Shown: positions 7,078-15,042, counted from the first letter of the stretch. The stretch: 16,843 nucleotides of DNA from Chitinophagaceae bacterium (GCA_016786525.1 JAEUVW010000421.1:1-16843); one strand, 5' to 3'. Notes: generated by a model not told the origin, from the letters alone. A program made the numbers and translations.

Positions 7078-9363
7078 ATGGTCCAGAAGATACGCAAAGA
7101 AGACGCTCTTGAATACCACGAAAAAGGGAGGCCGGGGAAGATAGAAGTCATCCCCTCCAAGGAAACGAAAACGCAGCGGGACTTGTCCCTGGCGTATTCT
7201 CCCGGCGTGGCCGAACCCTGCAAAGAGATTTATGCGAATCCTGAGGATGTGTATCGCTATACCTCCAAAGGCAACCTGGTGGCGGTGATCAGCAATGGTA
7301 CGGCAGTGCTCGGTCTGGGCAATATCGGACCTGAAGCCAGCAAGCCGGTGATGGAAGGGAAGGGCTTGCTGTTTAAGATATTCGCCGACATCGATGTGTT
7401 CGACATCGAACTGAACGCATCAGACGTGGACCATTTTGTATCGGTGGTCAAAGCCCTGGAGCCGACTTTCGGAGGCATCAACCTCGAAGATATCAAGGCA
7501 CCGGAATGCTTTGAAATAGAAGCACGCCTGAAAAAAGAACTCAGTATACCCATCATGCACGACGACCAGCATGGCACTGCAATTATATCTGCAGCGGCCC
7601 TGCTGAATGCGCTGGAGCTGGTAGAGAAGAAAATAGAAGAGATTAAAATTGTGGTGAGCGGCGCGGGTGCCGCTGCGATTGCCTGCTGCAATATTTACCT
7701 GGCATTAGGCGCCCGCCGCGAAAACATCTATATGTTCGATGTGAACGGAATGGTGGTGTCTTCGCGCAGCGACATCAGCGAACAGATGAAAAACTTTGCG
7801 CGCGATACGGCGCCTGTGCCGATCAGTGAAGCGCTTAAAGGTGCTGACCTTTTCCTGGGCCTGTCTGTAGGCAATATCATTTCGGCAGACATGATTATGC
7901 CCATGGCTCCGAAGCCCATCATTTTTGCACTGGCCAACCCGGAGCCGGAGATTCCCTACGAAACAGCTATTGCTGCCCGTCCCGATGCCATCATCGCCAC
8001 AGGCCGCAGCGATTATCCCAACCAGGTGAACAATGTGCTGGGATTTCCCTACATCTTCCGCGGTGCACTGGATGTGCGCGCTACCGTCATCAACGAGTCG
8101 ATGAAGCTGGCTGCGGTAAAGGCATTGGCGGAACTGGCCAAGGAGCCGGTGCCCGATATGGTGAACGTGGTGTACAGTGCGAAGAACCTGCACTTCGACG
8201 AAAATTACATTATCCCCAAACCCATCGATCCACGCCTGCTCACAACGGTATCTCCCGCTGTAGCGCGCGCGGCTATGGAAAGCGGGGTAGCACGTAAGCC
8301 TATTGCCGACTGGGAAAAATACGAGTCGGAGTTGTACAGCCGCCTGGGCGAAAATGAAAACATCCTGCGTTTTATCATGAACAAAGCCCGCCGCCAACCC
8401 AAGCGGGTGGTGTTTGCAGAGGCGGAGAACCTGAAGATCCTGAAAGCCGCACAGCAGGCCAAAGACGATGGTATTGCGATACCCGTGCTGCTGGGCAGCG
8501 TGCATAAGATCAATGCGATGATCGATGAACACCAGCTGGCCCTGGAAGATGTGCAGATCATCGATCCGAAAAGTGAAGAACAGGAACGCAGCCGGGAACG
8601 CTTCGGTAAGTTGTACTTTGAAAAAAGGCAGCGCCGCGGCGTAAACTATTATGAGGCCAAAAAGCTGATGCGCGACCGTACCCATTTCGGTTGCATGATG
8701 GTGGAGACCGGTGAAGCGGATATCCTGATCTCGGGACTTACGCGCCAGTACCCGAATACCCTGCGCCCGGCCCTGGAGATCATCGGCGTCAACAAGGACG
8801 TGTGCAAAGTGTCCGGCATGTACATGATGCTGACCAAACGCGGTCCCCTGTTTTTTGCCGATACTACGGTAAATGCCAATCCGTCGGAAGAAGAGCTGGT
8901 CGACATTACCATACAGGCAGCCGACTTCGTCAGTTCGCTGAACATCAAGCCGGTAGTGGCGATGCTGTCCTTCTCCAATTTCGGCAGCAGCATATTGCCC
9001 GAAACGATCACGGTGCGCAATGCCGTGGCCAAGGTGAAAGCCTTGAGACCGGGCCTGACAATAGACGGTGAGATACAGGCCGGTGTAGCCTTCAACAAAG
9101 AGCTGCTGCGTGAGAATTATCCCTTTACCAGCCTGGTCGATGAGTCTCCGAACATCCTGATCTTCCCGAACCTGGCAGCGGGAAATATCGCGTACCACCT
9201 GCTGCAGGAGGTGGGCGGCGCAGAAGCGGTAGGCCCCATCCTGATCGGCATGAACAAGCCGGTACAAGTATTGCAGCTGGGCAGCACCGTGCGCCAGATC
9301 GTGAACATCGTCGCGATAGCGGTAGTAGATGCGCAGCGAAACGAAGAGCGGCAAAAGGCGTAG
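7078..9363 (+). CDS. maeB: NADP-dependent malic enzyme, hybrid with phosphotransacetylase-like domain
   Basis: Oxidatively decarboxylates malate to pyruvate and CO2, yielding NADPH; cytoplasmic. The 761-residue length is typical of MaeB hybrids. The malic domain carries SLAYSPGVAEPC with the catalytic Tyr (Y40), GKGLLFKIFADIDVFDIEL with the catalytic Lys (K95), the metal-binding LED (E137, D138), and HDDQHGTA (161-168; D163). The nucleotide-binding loop is VVSGAGAAAIACC (192-204). From about 430 to the end lies a phosphate acetyl/butyryltransferase-like domain (RVVFAEAE at 443, ISGLTRQYPNTLRPALEIIG at 551-570). In characterised hybrids this domain is thought to be regulatory, with acetyl-CoA as an effector, and not catalytic. 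The start ATG gives the normal N-terminus; there is no Shine-Dalgarno sequence. The YdeI-like gene follows after 5 nt. A 549-codon frame on the opposite strand is a shadow caused by codon bias. Confidence 0.97.
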   Translation: MVQKIRKEDALEYHEKGRPGKIEVIPSKETKTQRDLSLAYSPGVAEPCKEIYANPEDVYRYTSKGNLVAVISNGTAVLGLGNIGPEASKPVMEGKGLLFKIFADIDVFDIELNASDVDHFVSVVKALEPTFGGINLEDIKAPECFEIEARLKKELSIPIMHDDQHGTAIISAAALLNALELVEKKIEEIKIVVSGAGAAAIACCNIYLALGARRENIYMFDVNGMVVSSRSDISEQMKNFARDTAPVPISEALKGADLFLGLSVGNIISADMIMPMAPKPIIFALANPEPEIPYETAIAARPDAIIATGRSDYPNQVNNVLGFPYIFRGALDVRATVINESMKLAAVKALAELAKEPVPDMVNVVYSAKNLHFDENYIIPKPIDPRLLTTVSPAVARAAMESGVARKPIADWEKYESELYSRLGENENILRFIMNKARRQPKRVVFAEAENLKILKAAQQAKDDGIAIPVLLGSVHKINAMIDEHQLALEDVQIIDPKSEEQERSRERFGKLYFEKRQRRGVNYYEAKKLMRDRTHFGCMMVETGEADILISGLTRQYPNTLRPALEIIGVNKDVCKVSGMYMMLTKRGPLFFADTTVNANPSEEELVDITIQAADFVSSLNIKPVVAMLSFSNFGSSILPETITVRNAVAKVKALRPGLTIDGEIQAGVAFNKELLRENYPFTSLVDESPNILIFPNLAAGNIAYHLLQEVGGAEAVGPILIGMNKPVQVLQLGSTVRQIVNIVAIAVVDAQRNEERQKA

Positions 9364-9368
9364 TATTT

Positions 9369-9884
9369 ATGGTACAGTTCACGGCGATCATTCAGAAGTT
9401 TGGCGAAAAGGGCGATAAAACCGGCTGGACTTACATTGAGCTGCCGGCTGACCTTGCCGCTGAACTGAATCCCGGTGTCAGGAAATCATACCATGTCAAA
9501 GGCTTGCTGGACAAGCACCCGATCGCCGGAGTGACGATATTGCCCATGGGTGGCGGTTCCTATATACTCCCGATCAATGCCGCGATGCGCAAAGGGGTCG
9601 CCAAAAAAGAAGGGGCAATGCTGTCCGTACAACTACAAAAAGACGATCAGCCTTACGAATTGAACGCCTTACTGGTCGAAGGGCTAAGCGAATCCGATAA
9701 AGCAAACAGTATCTTTTTTGCGATGCCGCGTTCGCACCAGAATATTTACAGTAAATATATTGACGCCGCTAAAACCCCGGCCACACAGCAGAAGCGTATC
9801 ATTCAGATTGTGATCTTACTGGAGCGCGGGTTGAGCTACGGGGAAATGCTGCGGGAACAGGCGGCTCAAAACCGGCAGCGATAA
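9369..9884 (+). CDS. DUF1905 / YdeI-OmpD-associated family protein
   Basis: A 171-residue soluble protein. The N-terminal half (about 3-95) reads as DUF1905 (FTAIIQKFGEKGDKTGWTYI, then GGSYILPINAAMRKGV), a small beta-barrel. The C-terminal part (about 108-166) matches the YdeI/OmdA type (LSESDKANSIFFAMPRSHQN, KRIIQIVILLERGLSYGEML). That family is loosely linked to bacteriocin or peptide resistance in enterics, but the biochemical role is not known. The ATG lies 5 nt after the maeB stop codon, so it is probably cotranscribed with maeB. The coupling may be transcriptional only, as nothing suggests a metabolic link. No signal peptide or membrane segment. Confidence 0.88.
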   Translation: MVQFTAIIQKFGEKGDKTGWTYIELPADLAAELNPGVRKSYHVKGLLDKHPIAGVTILPMGGGSYILPINAAMRKGVAKKEGAMLSVQLQKDDQPYELNALLVEGLSESDKANSIFFAMPRSHQNIYSKYIDAAKTPATQQKRIIQIVILLERGLSYGEMLREQAAQNRQR

Positions 9885-9956
9885 AGTTTACAAACTAAAC
9901 CCTTCAATCCGGGATGTTCAACCGAGGTCAATGAATGTTTTTCCGGCCTTGTGTAT

Positions 9957-10022
9957 CTTGTGGTAAAAAATCACCACAAGGAGCGCTAAGGACACACACA
10001 AAGAACACAAAACTGGCGCTCC
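9957..10022. repeat. Hairpin-rich intergenic element between convergent genes
   Basis: Two adjoining inverted repeats: CTTGTGGT (9957-9964) / ACCACAAG (9973-9980) with an 8-nt A-rich loop, and GGAGCGC (9980-9986) / GCGCTCC (10016-10022). Between the latter lies a GGACACACACAAAGAACACAA stretch. On the minus strand this reads as a CTTTGTG-rich tract of a kind I associate with dispersed intergenic repeats in Bacteroidota. The element lies between the stop codons of two convergent genes, but has no T run on either strand, so a classical terminator is not supported. Confidence 0.4.
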
Positions 10023-10055
10023 CCGAAAACTAATCCGGGATGAATTTTCCCAATC

Positions 10056-11072
10056 CTACGCCAGCCTGATCCCTTTCGGTAGTGCCGCCCAATGCATTTC
10101 TACAATGTGTCCTACAATAGCGTCGGTCCGGTCCGGATAGTGTATGCTATGCGCGATGTCATTGTCCAGCCAGTCTGCAATCAGGCCCCTGTTCTTTTTG
10201 TTTAAGGCCTCGGCTACAGCTACCTGCATGCCCGCCAGGCAGGCTGCATTGCATTGCTGTTCGTATTGCCCGCTCATCGGGATCACCATCAGCTTTTTGC
10301 CCATATACAGCACCTCTGAGGGGGTCTCAAATCCTGCACCGCACAGCACTCCTTTGCTGGAAGCCATGCTGGCGATAAAAGCGCCGTTCTCGATCGGCTG
10401 CACATGGATGTTCTTGAAGCTGAAGGCTTCGCTGCAATGCTTCGAAAATACCTGCCATTCAATGGCGCCGAACACAGACAGTTCCCTGACCAGGGTATTG
10501 TCGTCGTAAGAAGGGAGGTACACGGTATAATGCCCTTTGTCTGTCAGCTCCGCTTCGCGGATCTCCCTGCGGATCACCGGCGTAAAAATATTATCAGCAA
10601 AGGATCTGAAATGAAAGCCATAGCCGATAGCCGCAGGCGCGTAGTGTTTCAGGACCATGCGTCCGAACAGGTCATCTTTTTTCGGCTTCGGGGCATCCGG
10701 GTGCAATACGGCATATTGGTGACTGAGCGCTATACAGGGCTTCTTGTTCAGCTTGCAGGCCCAGGCGCTTACCGGTTCAAAATCGCTGATCACGAGGTCG
10801 TACTCCTGTACCGGCAGACGCAGGATGTCCGTGACCAGTTTTACGAGGTTCATGCGGCGGAAGGTGGTCCATTTGTCGATGCCTCCATGTTTACCGAAGA
10901 TAAAGCTCAGGCCATGGAAGCGGTATTTGACCGGGAAAGGCAGGCTGATATCGGCTTGCACGCCACTGACCAGTACGTCTACCTGGCCATAATGCAGCAA
11001 GGCAGGGTATAGATCCAATGCCCTGGCCAGGTGCCCGTTTCCTGTTCCCTGTATCGCGTATAGTATGCGCAT
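10056..11072 (-). CDS. GT-B-fold glycosyltransferase (MJ1255/TIGR00661-like)
   Basis: A 338-residue, probably cytoplasmic or membrane-associated glycosyltransferase. The N-terminus MRILYAIQGTGNGHLARALD has the GxGNGH acceptor-site loop (9-14) of the MurG / UGT-like superfamily. The C-terminal nucleotide-sugar-binding half shows GVLCGAGFETPSEVLYMGKK (241-260) and VIPMSGQYEQQCNA (263-276). This matches the 'glycosyltransferase family protein' group near TIGR00661 and MurG-like enzymes. Donor and acceptor cannot be told. Its ATG lies 9 nt after the stop of the phosphoesterase gene, so the two are almost surely one transcription unit. With an LpxH-like partner, a lipid or envelope glycan substrate is plausible (inference). 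It is the last gene of the seven-gene minus-strand run; the hairpin-rich element follows at 9957-10022. Confidence 0.88.
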   Translation of the reverse strand: MRILYAIQGTGNGHLARALDLYPALLHYGQVDVLVSGVQADISLPFPVKYRFHGLSFIFGKHGGIDKWTTFRRMNLVKLVTDILRLPVQEYDLVISDFEPVSAWACKLNKKPCIALSHQYAVLHPDAPKPKKDDLFGRMVLKHYAPAAIGYGFHFRSFADNIFTPVIRREIREAELTDKGHYTVYLPSYDDNTLVRELSVFGAIEWQVFSKHCSEAFSFKNIHVQPIENGAFIASMASSKGVLCGAGFETPSEVLYMGKKLMVIPMSGQYEQQCNAACLAGMQVAVAEALNKKNRGLIADWLDNDIAHSIHYPDRTDAIVGHIVEMHWAALPKGIRLA

Positions 11073-11081
11073 CGTATCTGT

Positions 11082-11930
11082 TTATATTTTTTCTTTCAGG
11101 TTCATTTCTTCCATCAGGATGTTCATCAGGTCTTTGGCCGACTTGTTTTCTTCCTGTTCGTACTTGAGGTTGACACTGCGCGCCAGTTCGTCTTCGGCAT
11201 ATTTGTACAGCTTCCATTTGCCGTCTTCATATTCCAGGGCAGTAAGGTTCTCCACCCAATCTCCTGAATTCATGTAGATCACCGGTCCGAACTTCGTCGC
11301 CATCGTACGGATCTCCGGCTGGTGAATGTGCCCGCAGACCACGTACTGGTAGCCGTTTTCGGCAGCGATGTTCGTAGCCGTTGTTTCAAAATTGCTGACG
11401 AATTTTACCGCGCCTTTCACCGAATTTTTGATCCGCTTCGACAGGGAGATATTGCCGCCTTTGAATTTTTTGGAAACGAAGTTCACCATCCTGTTGATCA
11501 GGATCAGGGTGTCGTAGCCGATGGCACCCAGCTTGGCCAGCCAGCGGCTGTGCTGCATCACCACATCAAACACATCGCCGTGGAAGATCCACAGTTTGCT
11601 GTTGTTGACGGTGATCAGCAGCTTGTTCGTGATCTTGAACGAGCCCATCTGGAAGTCTTTAAACTTGCGCAGCATCTCGTCGTGGTTACCCGGGATGTAA
11701 TAGACCGGTACATCATTGGCAATGAGGCCGGTGATGTGTTTGACGATCTGCATATGGGTGCCCGGCCAGTAGCGTTTGCTGAACTGCCAGATATCGATGA
11801 TATCGCCGTTCAGGATCAGCATTTTGGGTTTGATGCTTTTCAGGTATTGCAGCAGTTCTTTCGCATGACAGCCGTAGGTACCCAGGTGTACATCTGATAT
11901 CACTACGATCTCCGGTTCTCGTTGTTGCAT
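11082..11930 (-). CDS. Calcineurin-like metallophosphoesterase (LpxH-like, COG2908 type)
   Basis: A 282-residue two-metal phosphohydrolase. The full set of ligands is visible: DVHLG (D13, H15), GDIID (42-46), GNHDE (81-85), FHGD (116-119) and GHIH (200-203). The order and the long insert HSRWLAKLGAIGYDTLILIN (127-146) are those of UDP-2,3-diacylglucosamine diphosphatase-like proteins. However, true LpxH carries GNRD where this protein has the general GNHD. It is also longer than LpxH by about 40 residues, with a charged helical tail (245-282). It may therefore act on another nucleotide-lipid or phosphate ester. The frame is open back to a TTG at 11954, but ATG 11930 is the better start. It is followed after 9 nt by the glycosyltransferase gene. 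An 87-nt gap, with no clear terminator, separates it from the upstream oxygenase gene. Confidence 0.9.
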   Translation of the reverse strand: MQQREPEIVVISDVHLGTYGCHAKELLQYLKSIKPKMLILNGDIIDIWQFSKRYWPGTHMQIVKHITGLIANDVPVYYIPGNHDEMLRKFKDFQMGSFKITNKLLITVNNSKLWIFHGDVFDVVMQHSRWLAKLGAIGYDTLILINRMVNFVSKKFKGGNISLSKRIKNSVKGAVKFVSNFETTATNIAAENGYQYVVCGHIHQPEIRTMATKFGPVIYMNSGDWVENLTALEYEDGKWKLYKYAEDELARSVNLKYEQEENKSAKDLMNILMEEMNLKEKI

Positions 11931-12017
11931 ACAGCGGTTGAATGGTATATGCAAAGCAATCCATCAGATATGAAGGCATCGTTAAGCCGGTATTAAGAAA
12001 GAATGAACTATGAAAGA

Positions 12018-12776
12018 TTAACGTTGGTACAGCTTTTTTACGGCAGCCCTGTATGCAGCGGGTACCAGCAAAGGCAGCACATGACGCTGCAGCAGGGGAT
12101 TGCGGACCAGGCTGTACAGGTCGACCAGGTAGCGGGCGCAATAGTTTTCCCGGAGGCACAGCAGCTGCCGCACCTTCGGGGGTGCGAGCAGCCACTGCAG
12201 GGCGATCATGGTGTGATAGCGAAGGGGCCCCAGTTGTTTTTTGTATTGGAGGAAGAGGTCGTTGCTGAAGTGTGTACGCTCCAGGTTGTGCTGCAGGTGG
12301 GCTTTACGTGCCTGCTCCCAGTCTTTGTAGTTTTCCGGCAGCCGTGGTAAGCCCATCCGTTGCCCCAGCCTGCAAAACACGTCGAACACCGCTTCCCGTT
12401 CGGCATCAGTCAGCTTTCGCTCCAGCAACTCGAAGGAGCGGATAGAGTACCAGATCAGCAGGAACAGCACATCTTTGTAAGCCCAGTCCGGTATCGGGAT
12501 ACCTCTTTTATGTTCCACTTCTTTGTGGATCTTCGTGATCATATCGATAGCAACCAGAGCCTTTTCCCGGTCCATGAAGATGATCTGGTGGGCATACGCC
12601 ACCGTGGAGAACATACGGCCCATAGGGTCTTTGGGCAGCTTGCCGGTGAAGTACAGCCAGTCTACCGACTTGTTCAGCGAAAATTCTGCAGCGGCTCCGG
12701 CGAAGATCAGCAGGACCAGGTCGGGCTGTCCCCATATTTTCCGCACGATGGAGTGCTTGTTTACGAATGTGTCCAT
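12018..12776 (-). CDS. Oxygenase MpaB family protein (DUF2236)
   Basis: A 252-residue protein of the DUF2236 family, which includes bacterial rubber oxygenase Lcp and fungal MpaB; members bind heme b. Evidence: the family block DPMGRMFSTVAYAHQIIF (50-67), in which R54 and T58 keep the spacing of the conserved Arg and Thr near the heme in Lcp. Helical segments follow with H84 and H89 as candidate heme ligands, then KDVLFLLIWYSIRSFELLER (101-120) and GLPRLPENYKDWEQ (142-155). No signal peptide. The upstream frame is open to 12866, but ATG 12776 lies 5 nt after the M23 peptidase stop codon and is chosen; the extra 30 residues would overlap that gene. The natural substrate of Bacteroidota members is unknown; linkage with envelope genes suggests a lipid or other hydrophobic molecule (inference). 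Confidence 0.82.
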   Translation of the reverse strand: MDTFVNKHSIVRKIWGQPDLVLLIFAGAAAEFSLNKSVDWLYFTGKLPKDPMGRMFSTVAYAHQIIFMDREKALVAIDMITKIHKEVEHKRGIPIPDWAYKDVLFLLIWYSIRSFELLERKLTDAEREAVFDVFCRLGQRMGLPRLPENYKDWEQARKAHLQHNLERTHFSNDLFLQYKKQLGPLRYHTMIALQWLLAPPKVRQLLCLRENYCARYLVDLYSLVRNPLLQRHVLPLLVPAAYRAAVKKLYQR

Positions 12777-12781
12777 AGTCT

Positions 12782-13357
12782 TCAGGATGTTGTACGCAAC
12801 AGGTAGGGTGTAGGATCGATATACCATATTTTCTTCCAGCCCTGTATGTCGGTATTGGCCTGCCATACATAGGGTACCGGTGTGCTGATGGCGTAGTGCA
12901 GGTGACTGGGCTTGCCTTTGGCATTACCGCTGTTGCCTACTGTACCGACCATAGCTCCGCGCCTGATGAAGCGGTAAGGGCGTGCTGCGATCGTATCCAG
13001 GTGCAGGTAATGATGGATGCGCCATTTCGGGCCCAGAACGAGGACCATTTTCCCTCCGCGCCGATGTGTTCCGCAATAGAGCACGAGGCCGGAAGTACTG
13101 GTGAAGACAGTGGTGCCTTTGCGGGCAAAAATGTCTACGCCTTTGTGCCGTACCGAAGCGCCCCAGGGGTAATACCAGAACGATTCGTGGTGAAAGCTCC
13201 TGTCGTTCATACCGGCCACCGGCCGTACAAAGTGCTCCGGTACCAGGTAACCGGCCAGCAGGATGCATACTGCAGCCAGGCATACGCCTTTCAGGTATTT
13301 TTTCAGCCGTGGTTTCCGGGGCAGCTTAGTGTCTGCCCGCTTGCTTAAGTGTGCCAT
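12782..13357 (-). CDS. M23-family (LytM-type) metallopeptidase, membrane-anchored
   Basis: A 191-residue peptidoglycan-directed endopeptidase candidate. A basic N-terminus (1-20) is followed by one hydrophobic segment (about 21-40, YLKGVCLAAVCILLAGYLVP), which is an uncleaved signal anchor or signal peptide; the domain should face the periplasm. The lysostaphin/LytM pattern is complete: HKGVD (H71, D75), HYLHL with H119, and SHLHYA (H152, H154). Expected zinc ligands are H71, D75 and H154, with H119 and H152 catalytic, so it should be active, unlike degenerate EnvC/NlpD types. There is no LysM or coiled-coil region. Its first 32 nt overlap the 3' end of creD in another frame, suggesting coupled translation. 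The MpaB-like gene follows after 5 nt. Confidence 0.9.
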   Translation of the reverse strand: MAHLSKRADTKLPRKPRLKKYLKGVCLAAVCILLAGYLVPEHFVRPVAGMNDRSFHHESFWYYPWGASVRHKGVDIFARKGTTVFTSTSGLVLYCGTHRRGGKMVLVLGPKWRIHHYLHLDTIAARPYRFIRRGAMVGTVGNSGNAKGKPSHLHYAISTPVPYVWQANTDIQGWKKIWYIDPTPYLLRTTS

Positions 13358-14678
13358 ACCAGTCTATTTTGCGGGAGTAATACATGATGATCGCAAGCAG
13401 GATAAATAAGCCGGTGCTGCCGAACAGCAGTGCGAAATCTTCCAGCTGGATCAGAACAAAGATGTAAGCATACAGGGCGCTCAGTGCTGCGGTAAAGGAA
13501 AAGGCGATCTTCCCGCTTTTGAATACTCCCCATACATATAGCCCGATCAGGCTTACGGTAGCGGTAGCGGAGATACCATACGAAAAGTTGAAGCCGATGT
13601 ATTCGGTAAAGGACAACAGCAAGGTGTAGAATACGCAGAGGGCCAGGCCTACCAGCAGGTATTGCAGGGGATGGATCTGTTTTTTCTGCAGCACTTCGAT
13701 AAAGAAGAAGATGGTAAACGTAAGGCTGATGAACAGTAGCGCATATTTTACCGAGCGTTGTGTTTTCGCATAACCGTCTGCGGGCTGGATCAGTTTTACA
13801 CCAAAGGAAGATTCGGCCAGGGATACCGCCTGGTTGGTGATGACGCTGGGTATGCCGCTGGAGATCTGCAACACGTTCCATGCAGAGCGGAAACCGGCCT
13901 GGTCGATGCTGGCTTGTTCCGAAGGCAGGAATTTGCCTTCAAAGGAAGGATGTTGCCAGGAGGACTGCAGGTTTACTTTTGTGGTTTTACCCACGGGTGC
14001 GAAGTTTAAAGCAGAGGAGCCTTTCAGCAACAGGTTAAAACGAAAGGATAAAGCCTGGGTGGGGTCCCAGCTGACCGCTTTGCTCAGGCCGCTGCTCAGC
14101 AAATCATTTGCAGGCACACCTGCATCCATGGTGACAGGCACATCGTTCAGTTCCAGCGTGATGTCCTGTTCCAGGCCGCGCACATCGCTGATGCCGATCA
14201 GCAGCCTTGCTTCATGCAGCAAGAGGCTGCCCGGCGCGATACCTGCGACGGCAAAGTCTACGGGTTTGAATGAGCCTTCCGCCTGCAGTTTGGAGCGGTA
14301 CAAGGTCACATCATAGATGCTGCGGTGCCTTTGCTCGGGGTCGACCACGCCGTTCAGCGACAGCTGGTCCGGCATGATATAGGCCAGCTTTTTGACATTC
14401 ACGACTGATTTATCCGGCTGTGTTTCCGCAACGAGATAGGGTACTGCCAATATGGGCCCTTTCACGGTTTGCTCCAGCGCCCATTTACTACTCACTTCGG
14501 CGATGACCTGCTGTTGCCGGTCTTCCCGTTCATAGACCAGTTCGCGGGTAAAGGAGGCCGGTATCAGCATCACGAGCGTGAGTACACCGATCAGCATGCT
14601 TTTGATCAGCATTTTGTTGGCATCCCAAAAGGATTTTTTTTCTTCTGTTTGTGGCGTGTAGCCGGGTGTGGTGTCCAT
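13326..14678 (-). CDS. creD: Cell envelope integrity inner-membrane protein CreD
   Basis: A 450-residue inner-membrane protein of the CreD (CET) family, linked in enterics to envelope stability and beta-lactam response; its biochemical activity is unknown. One N-terminal membrane segment (about 24-43) is followed by a periplasmic domain (45-305) with the family motifs GPILAVPY (74-81) and WQHPSFEGKFLP (241-252). Then come about five C-terminal membrane segments (310-330, 338-356, 368-386, 394-412, 416-434), including HPLQYLLVGLALCVFYTLLLSF split across 336-357 and QLEDFALLFGS (411-421). The frame is open to a TTG at 14735, but ATG 14678 gives the usual start. A dyad (14710-14724) in the 64-nt gap upstream may bind the adjoining winged-helix protein. 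The gene overlaps the M23 peptidase gene by 32 nt. A CreBC-type two-component pair is absent; a small wHTH takes its place. Confidence 0.95.
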   Translation of the reverse strand: MDTTPGYTPQTEEKKSFWDANKMLIKSMLIGVLTLVMLIPASFTRELVYEREDRQQQVIAEVSSKWALEQTVKGPILAVPYLVAETQPDKSVVNVKKLAYIMPDQLSLNGVVDPEQRHRSIYDVTLYRSKLQAEGSFKPVDFAVAGIAPGSLLLHEARLLIGISDVRGLEQDITLELNDVPVTMDAGVPANDLLSSGLSKAVSWDPTQALSFRFNLLLKGSSALNFAPVGKTTKVNLQSSWQHPSFEGKFLPSEQASIDQAGFRSAWNVLQISSGIPSVITNQAVSLAESSFGVKLIQPADGYAKTQRSVKYALLFISLTFTIFFFIEVLQKKQIHPLQYLLVGLALCVFYTLLLSFTEYIGFNFSYGISATATVSLIGLYVWGVFKSGKIAFSFTAALSALYAYIFVLIQLEDFALLFGSTGLFILLAIIMYYSRKIDWYGTLKQAGRH

Positions 14679-14709
14679 TGTTTTATTTTTTAAGCGGTTA
14701 AAGAAAGTG

Positions 14710-14724
14710 CTTTGTTTTTCAAAG
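14710..14724. promoter_or_regulatory. Dyad (operator 2) upstream of creD
   Basis: CTTTG-TTTTT-CAAAG is a perfect inverted repeat with a 5-nt spacer, followed on the plus strand by TAAA. On the minus strand it contains TTACTTTG (14720-14727), a near match to the TAnnTTTG box, 42 nt upstream of the creD ATG. No good -33 was seen. It aligns base for base with the dyad at 15693-15709. Confidence 0.55.
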
Positions 14725-14742
14725 TAAAAAGACAAAAAAATT

Positions 14743-15042
14743 TTAGCCCAGGTTTTTGATTATTTTTTCGAGGGCGTCGAGATGGCTCCGGAAAGCCTTT
14801 TCGCCTGCTTTGGTAATGGCATAGGTTGTATTGGTTTTGCGGCCGATAAAGCCTTTTTCCACTTTGATAAAGGTGTTGTCTTCCAGCGTTTTGAGGTGCG
14901 TGGCCAGGTTGCCGTCGGTAGCGTCTACCAAAGCTTTCAGCTCGTTGAAGTTCATCGACTCATTGACCATCAGGGCGCTCATGATGCCGATCCTGATCCT
15001 GCTGTCAAATATTTTATTCAGTTGCTCTATTTCCTTTCTCAT
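14743..15042 (-). CDS. Small winged-helix transcriptional regulator (HTH_34/ArsR-MarR-like)
   Basis: A 99-residue protein made of one winged-helix domain. Visible parts: FDSRIRIGIMSALMVNES (13-30), NFNELKALVDATDGNLATHL (31-50; the last stretch is the recognition helix), KTLEDNTFIKVEKGFIGRKT (51-70; wing) and TAYAITKAGEKAF-like TTYAITKAGEKAF (72-84), then a C-terminal dimerisation helix. This is the PF13601-type 'winged helix DNA-binding domain' often found beside creD in Bacteroidota. There are no cysteine or effector-domain motifs, so the signal may come from the membrane protein encoded just before it, with which it shares an ATGA overlap (15039-15042). Two dyads, RCTTTG-N5-CAAAG, in front of the operon and of creD are its likely operators (inference). 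Confidence 0.92.
   Translation of the reverse strand: MRKEIEQLNKIFDSRIRIGIMSALMVNESMNFNELKALVDATDGNLATHLKTLEDNTFIKVEKGFIGRKTNTTYAITKAGEKAFRSHLDALEKIIKNLG

Noticed and set aside
7705..9354. 549-codon open frame on the strand opposite maeB
   Set aside because: It lies fully inside maeB, which has complete catalytic motifs. The translated sequence is rich in His, Arg and Cys with no recognisable domain, as expected from antisense reading of biased codons.
9957..9980. CTTGTGGT/ACCACAAG hairpin as a bidirectional terminator
   Set aside because: No T run follows the stem on either strand, so an intrinsic terminator is not supported.
14679..14735. TTG-initiated extension of creD
   Set aside because: It would run through the dyad and AT-rich leader upstream of creD; ATG 14678 matches the usual N-terminus.
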